Positions 19,001 through 20,000 of a DNA stretch of 20,000 nt are shown here, piece after piece. Source of the stretch: Neoscytalidium dimidiatum (lineage: Eukaryota > Ascomycota > Dothideomycetes > Botryosphaeriales > Botryosphaeriaceae); NCBI GenBank assembly GCA_037367355.1, contig JAVSCG010000031.1, positions 1 to 20,000 on the forward strand, written 5' to 3'. The notes below the pieces were generated by a model that worked only from the letters and a program-made list of their open reading frames with translations, did no database searches and was not told the DNA's origin. Numbering within the stretch: position 1 is the first letter of the stretch; each line of letters opens with the position of its first letter. A program made the translations under genes and the position numbers.

Positions 19001-20000
19001 AGTACGTATACTACCTACTATATCTAAAGAAGGCAAACGCGGAAGACCTCGTATATACGTTCCTAAGAACTATCCTCGGTAACTACGGATTACCCGAAGA
19101 GCTCGTATTAGATAGAGACAAACTATTTATATTACGATTCTAGCAGACTCTTACTAAATAACTCGGAGTAAAGTATAAGCTCTTAACTACGGCATACCCG
19201 TAGATAGACGGATAAATAGAACGGACTAACTAGACGCTAGAATAATACCTACGCTATTACCTTAACTACGTATAGGATAACTAGGTAGAACTACTACTCT
19301 TAGCCTAGTTCGCGTATAATAGCTCTAAAGTATCGGTAATATAAGAATTACCGTTCTATACTAATTACGGTTATAAGCTATTAGCCTATAACGAGCCGAT
19401 ACTGAGTAAATTATTAGCCTAGAAAGGAATCCTTAAAGCCGACTAGCTAAAGATACTCTACGAATAGTTATACCTAGACCTAGAATTCGTAGCCCTATAA
19501 ATAGATAAATACTATAATAAGCGGCACTAGGAGGTACCGTAGCTAAAGAAGGGGGACAAAGTCTACCTCCTTAGAAAAAATATTAGAATAAGGCGACTAA
19601 ATAATAAGCTGGATTTTAAGAAAATAGGACCATTTAGAATCGAAGAAAAAATCGGGAAAGTTAATTTCCGCCTTAGATTACTAGAAACGATATAGATATA
19701 CCCCGTTTTTTACGTATCTCTCCTAGAACTAGCACTAAGGAACGCTAAAATCGTAACCTATACGGAAGAGATACTTCTAGAAAATCCGGACGCCGATAAA
19801 AACCGAGATTAGGAAGTAGAAAAAGTCCTCGACAGCGGCTATATTAACGGCTAATTCCGATATCTCCTTAAATAGAAAGGAGAATAGGACGATACCTAGA
19901 AACCACTAGAAAACTACGACGGATATAGATAACTTATTAATAAGTTCTATCGTAGAAACCCGGATCGACTAATATCGCCGACTCGTTAAAAACAAAGGAC
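16036..20000 (+). pseudogene. gypsy-2 pol: protease, RT, RNase H, integrase, chromodomain, RIP-mutated
   Basis: A single frame (frame 1) of almost 4 kb with no indel. Protease: IIDSRA at about 16198 (DSGA expected), then [29 protein letters not shown] (about 17188), [24 protein letters not shown] and intact YLDDILIYS at 17557-17583. RNase H: TDVSDYAI (Asp 18004-18006), YNKELLAIVTAFKE and Asp at 18211-18213. Integrase: zinc Cys pair now Tyr (TAC 18814, TAT 18823); catalytic Asp 18913-18915, Asp 19111-19113 and Glu 19219-19221 are all retained. IGPFRIEEK and PVFYVSLLE follow, then a chromodomain (about 19807-19970: EVEKVLDSGYINGQFRYLL, FYRRNPDR). Many Gln and Trp codons are stops, so no protein is made. 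The 3' end lies beyond the window. Confidence 0.9.
16534..16695 (+). repeat. 27-bp in-frame minisatellite in gypsy-2 pol
   Basis: Six tandem units of 27 bp, the first incomplete: 16534-16560, 16561-16587, 16588-16614, 16615-16641, 16642-16668 and 16669-16695. Each encodes nine residues close to ELELES-x-S-x, where x is TAG (formerly Gln or Trp). The array lies between protease and RT and would give a Glu-rich flexible spacer. Confidence 0.85.

Larger units (their letters stand above)
13759..20000 (+). mobile_element. Ty3/gypsy chromovirus (gypsy-2), RIP-mutated, 5' LTR to chromodomain
   Basis: A second chromovirus in the same orientation as gypsy-1 but of a different family; its pol is clearly related yet diverged. 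Order: 5' LTR, leader, gag with zinc-knuckle remnant, a probable -1 frameshift site, protease, minisatellite, RT, RNase H, integrase, chromodomain. CpA and TpG are strongly depleted and stops are TAA/TAG, as expected from RIP. The window ends about 20 codons after the chromodomain; the 3' LTR is not included. Confidence 0.88.

Noticed and set aside
4266..20000. Possible stop-codon reassignment (TAA/TAG read as Gln)
   Set aside because: Stops do fall at Gln sites, but also at Trp sites, and Cys/His to Tyr, Gly to Arg and Asp to Asn changes accompany them with near-absence of CpA/TpG. RIP explains all of this; gypsy-1 uses normal codons.

Overview
The window looks like the transposon-filled, RIP-mutated (repeat-induced point mutation) compartment of a filamentous ascomycete (Pezizomycotina) genome. 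From about 4266 to the end, CpA and TpG are almost absent, TpA is in great excess, and CpG survives. Recognisable retroelement proteins can be read throughout, but Gln and Trp codons have become TAA/TAG, Cys and His have become Tyr, Gly has become Arg, and Met has become Ile. That is the signature of C-to-T change at CpA on both strands. I see no host gene, tRNA, rRNA or CRISPR array.

Layout. (1) 1-4265: 3' part of a Ty3/gypsy chromovirus ('gypsy-1'), not RIP-mutated. Order: reverse transcriptase, RNase H, acidic linker, integrase, chromodomain, then an antisense ORF, polypurine tract and a 385-bp 3' LTR (TGTTACG...CGTAACA). Its pol is broken by about ten small indels, most in homopolymers, and by two in-frame TGA codons. 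(2) 4266-5930 and 12023 to about 13490: two halves of one RIP-mutated Ty1/copia element (gag/protease on the left, integrase on the right). (3) 5931-12022: a nearly complete RIP-mutated Tad1-type LINE (ORF1 with zinc knuckles; ORF2 with AP endonuclease, RT and RNase H). It sits inside the copia ORF, bounded by an 11-bp target-site duplication (5920-5930 and 12023-12033), and ends in a (TAAA)4 tail. (4) About 13500-13758: a GC-richer, little-mutated island with short repeats. (5) 13759-20000: a second chromovirus ('gypsy-2'), RIP-mutated, with 5' LTR, gag, protease, RT, RNase H, integrase and chromodomain; its 3' LTR lies beyond the window.

Inferred history: copia is oldest; the LINE inserted into it; RIP then mutated copia, LINE and gypsy-2. 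Gypsy-1 escaped RIP, so it probably arrived later or as a single copy.

Most interesting points: (a) the intact antisense ORF of gypsy-1, 223 codons, has a Zn2Cys6-like cysteine pattern followed by a coiled coil, with its own minus-strand TATA box; (b) gypsy-2 has an A AAA AAC heptamer in the correct phase at the gag-to-pol frame change, followed by a possible H-type pseudoknot; (c) the LINE-in-copia nesting is resolved to the base; (d) gypsy-2 pol carries an in-frame 27-bp minisatellite between protease and RT.
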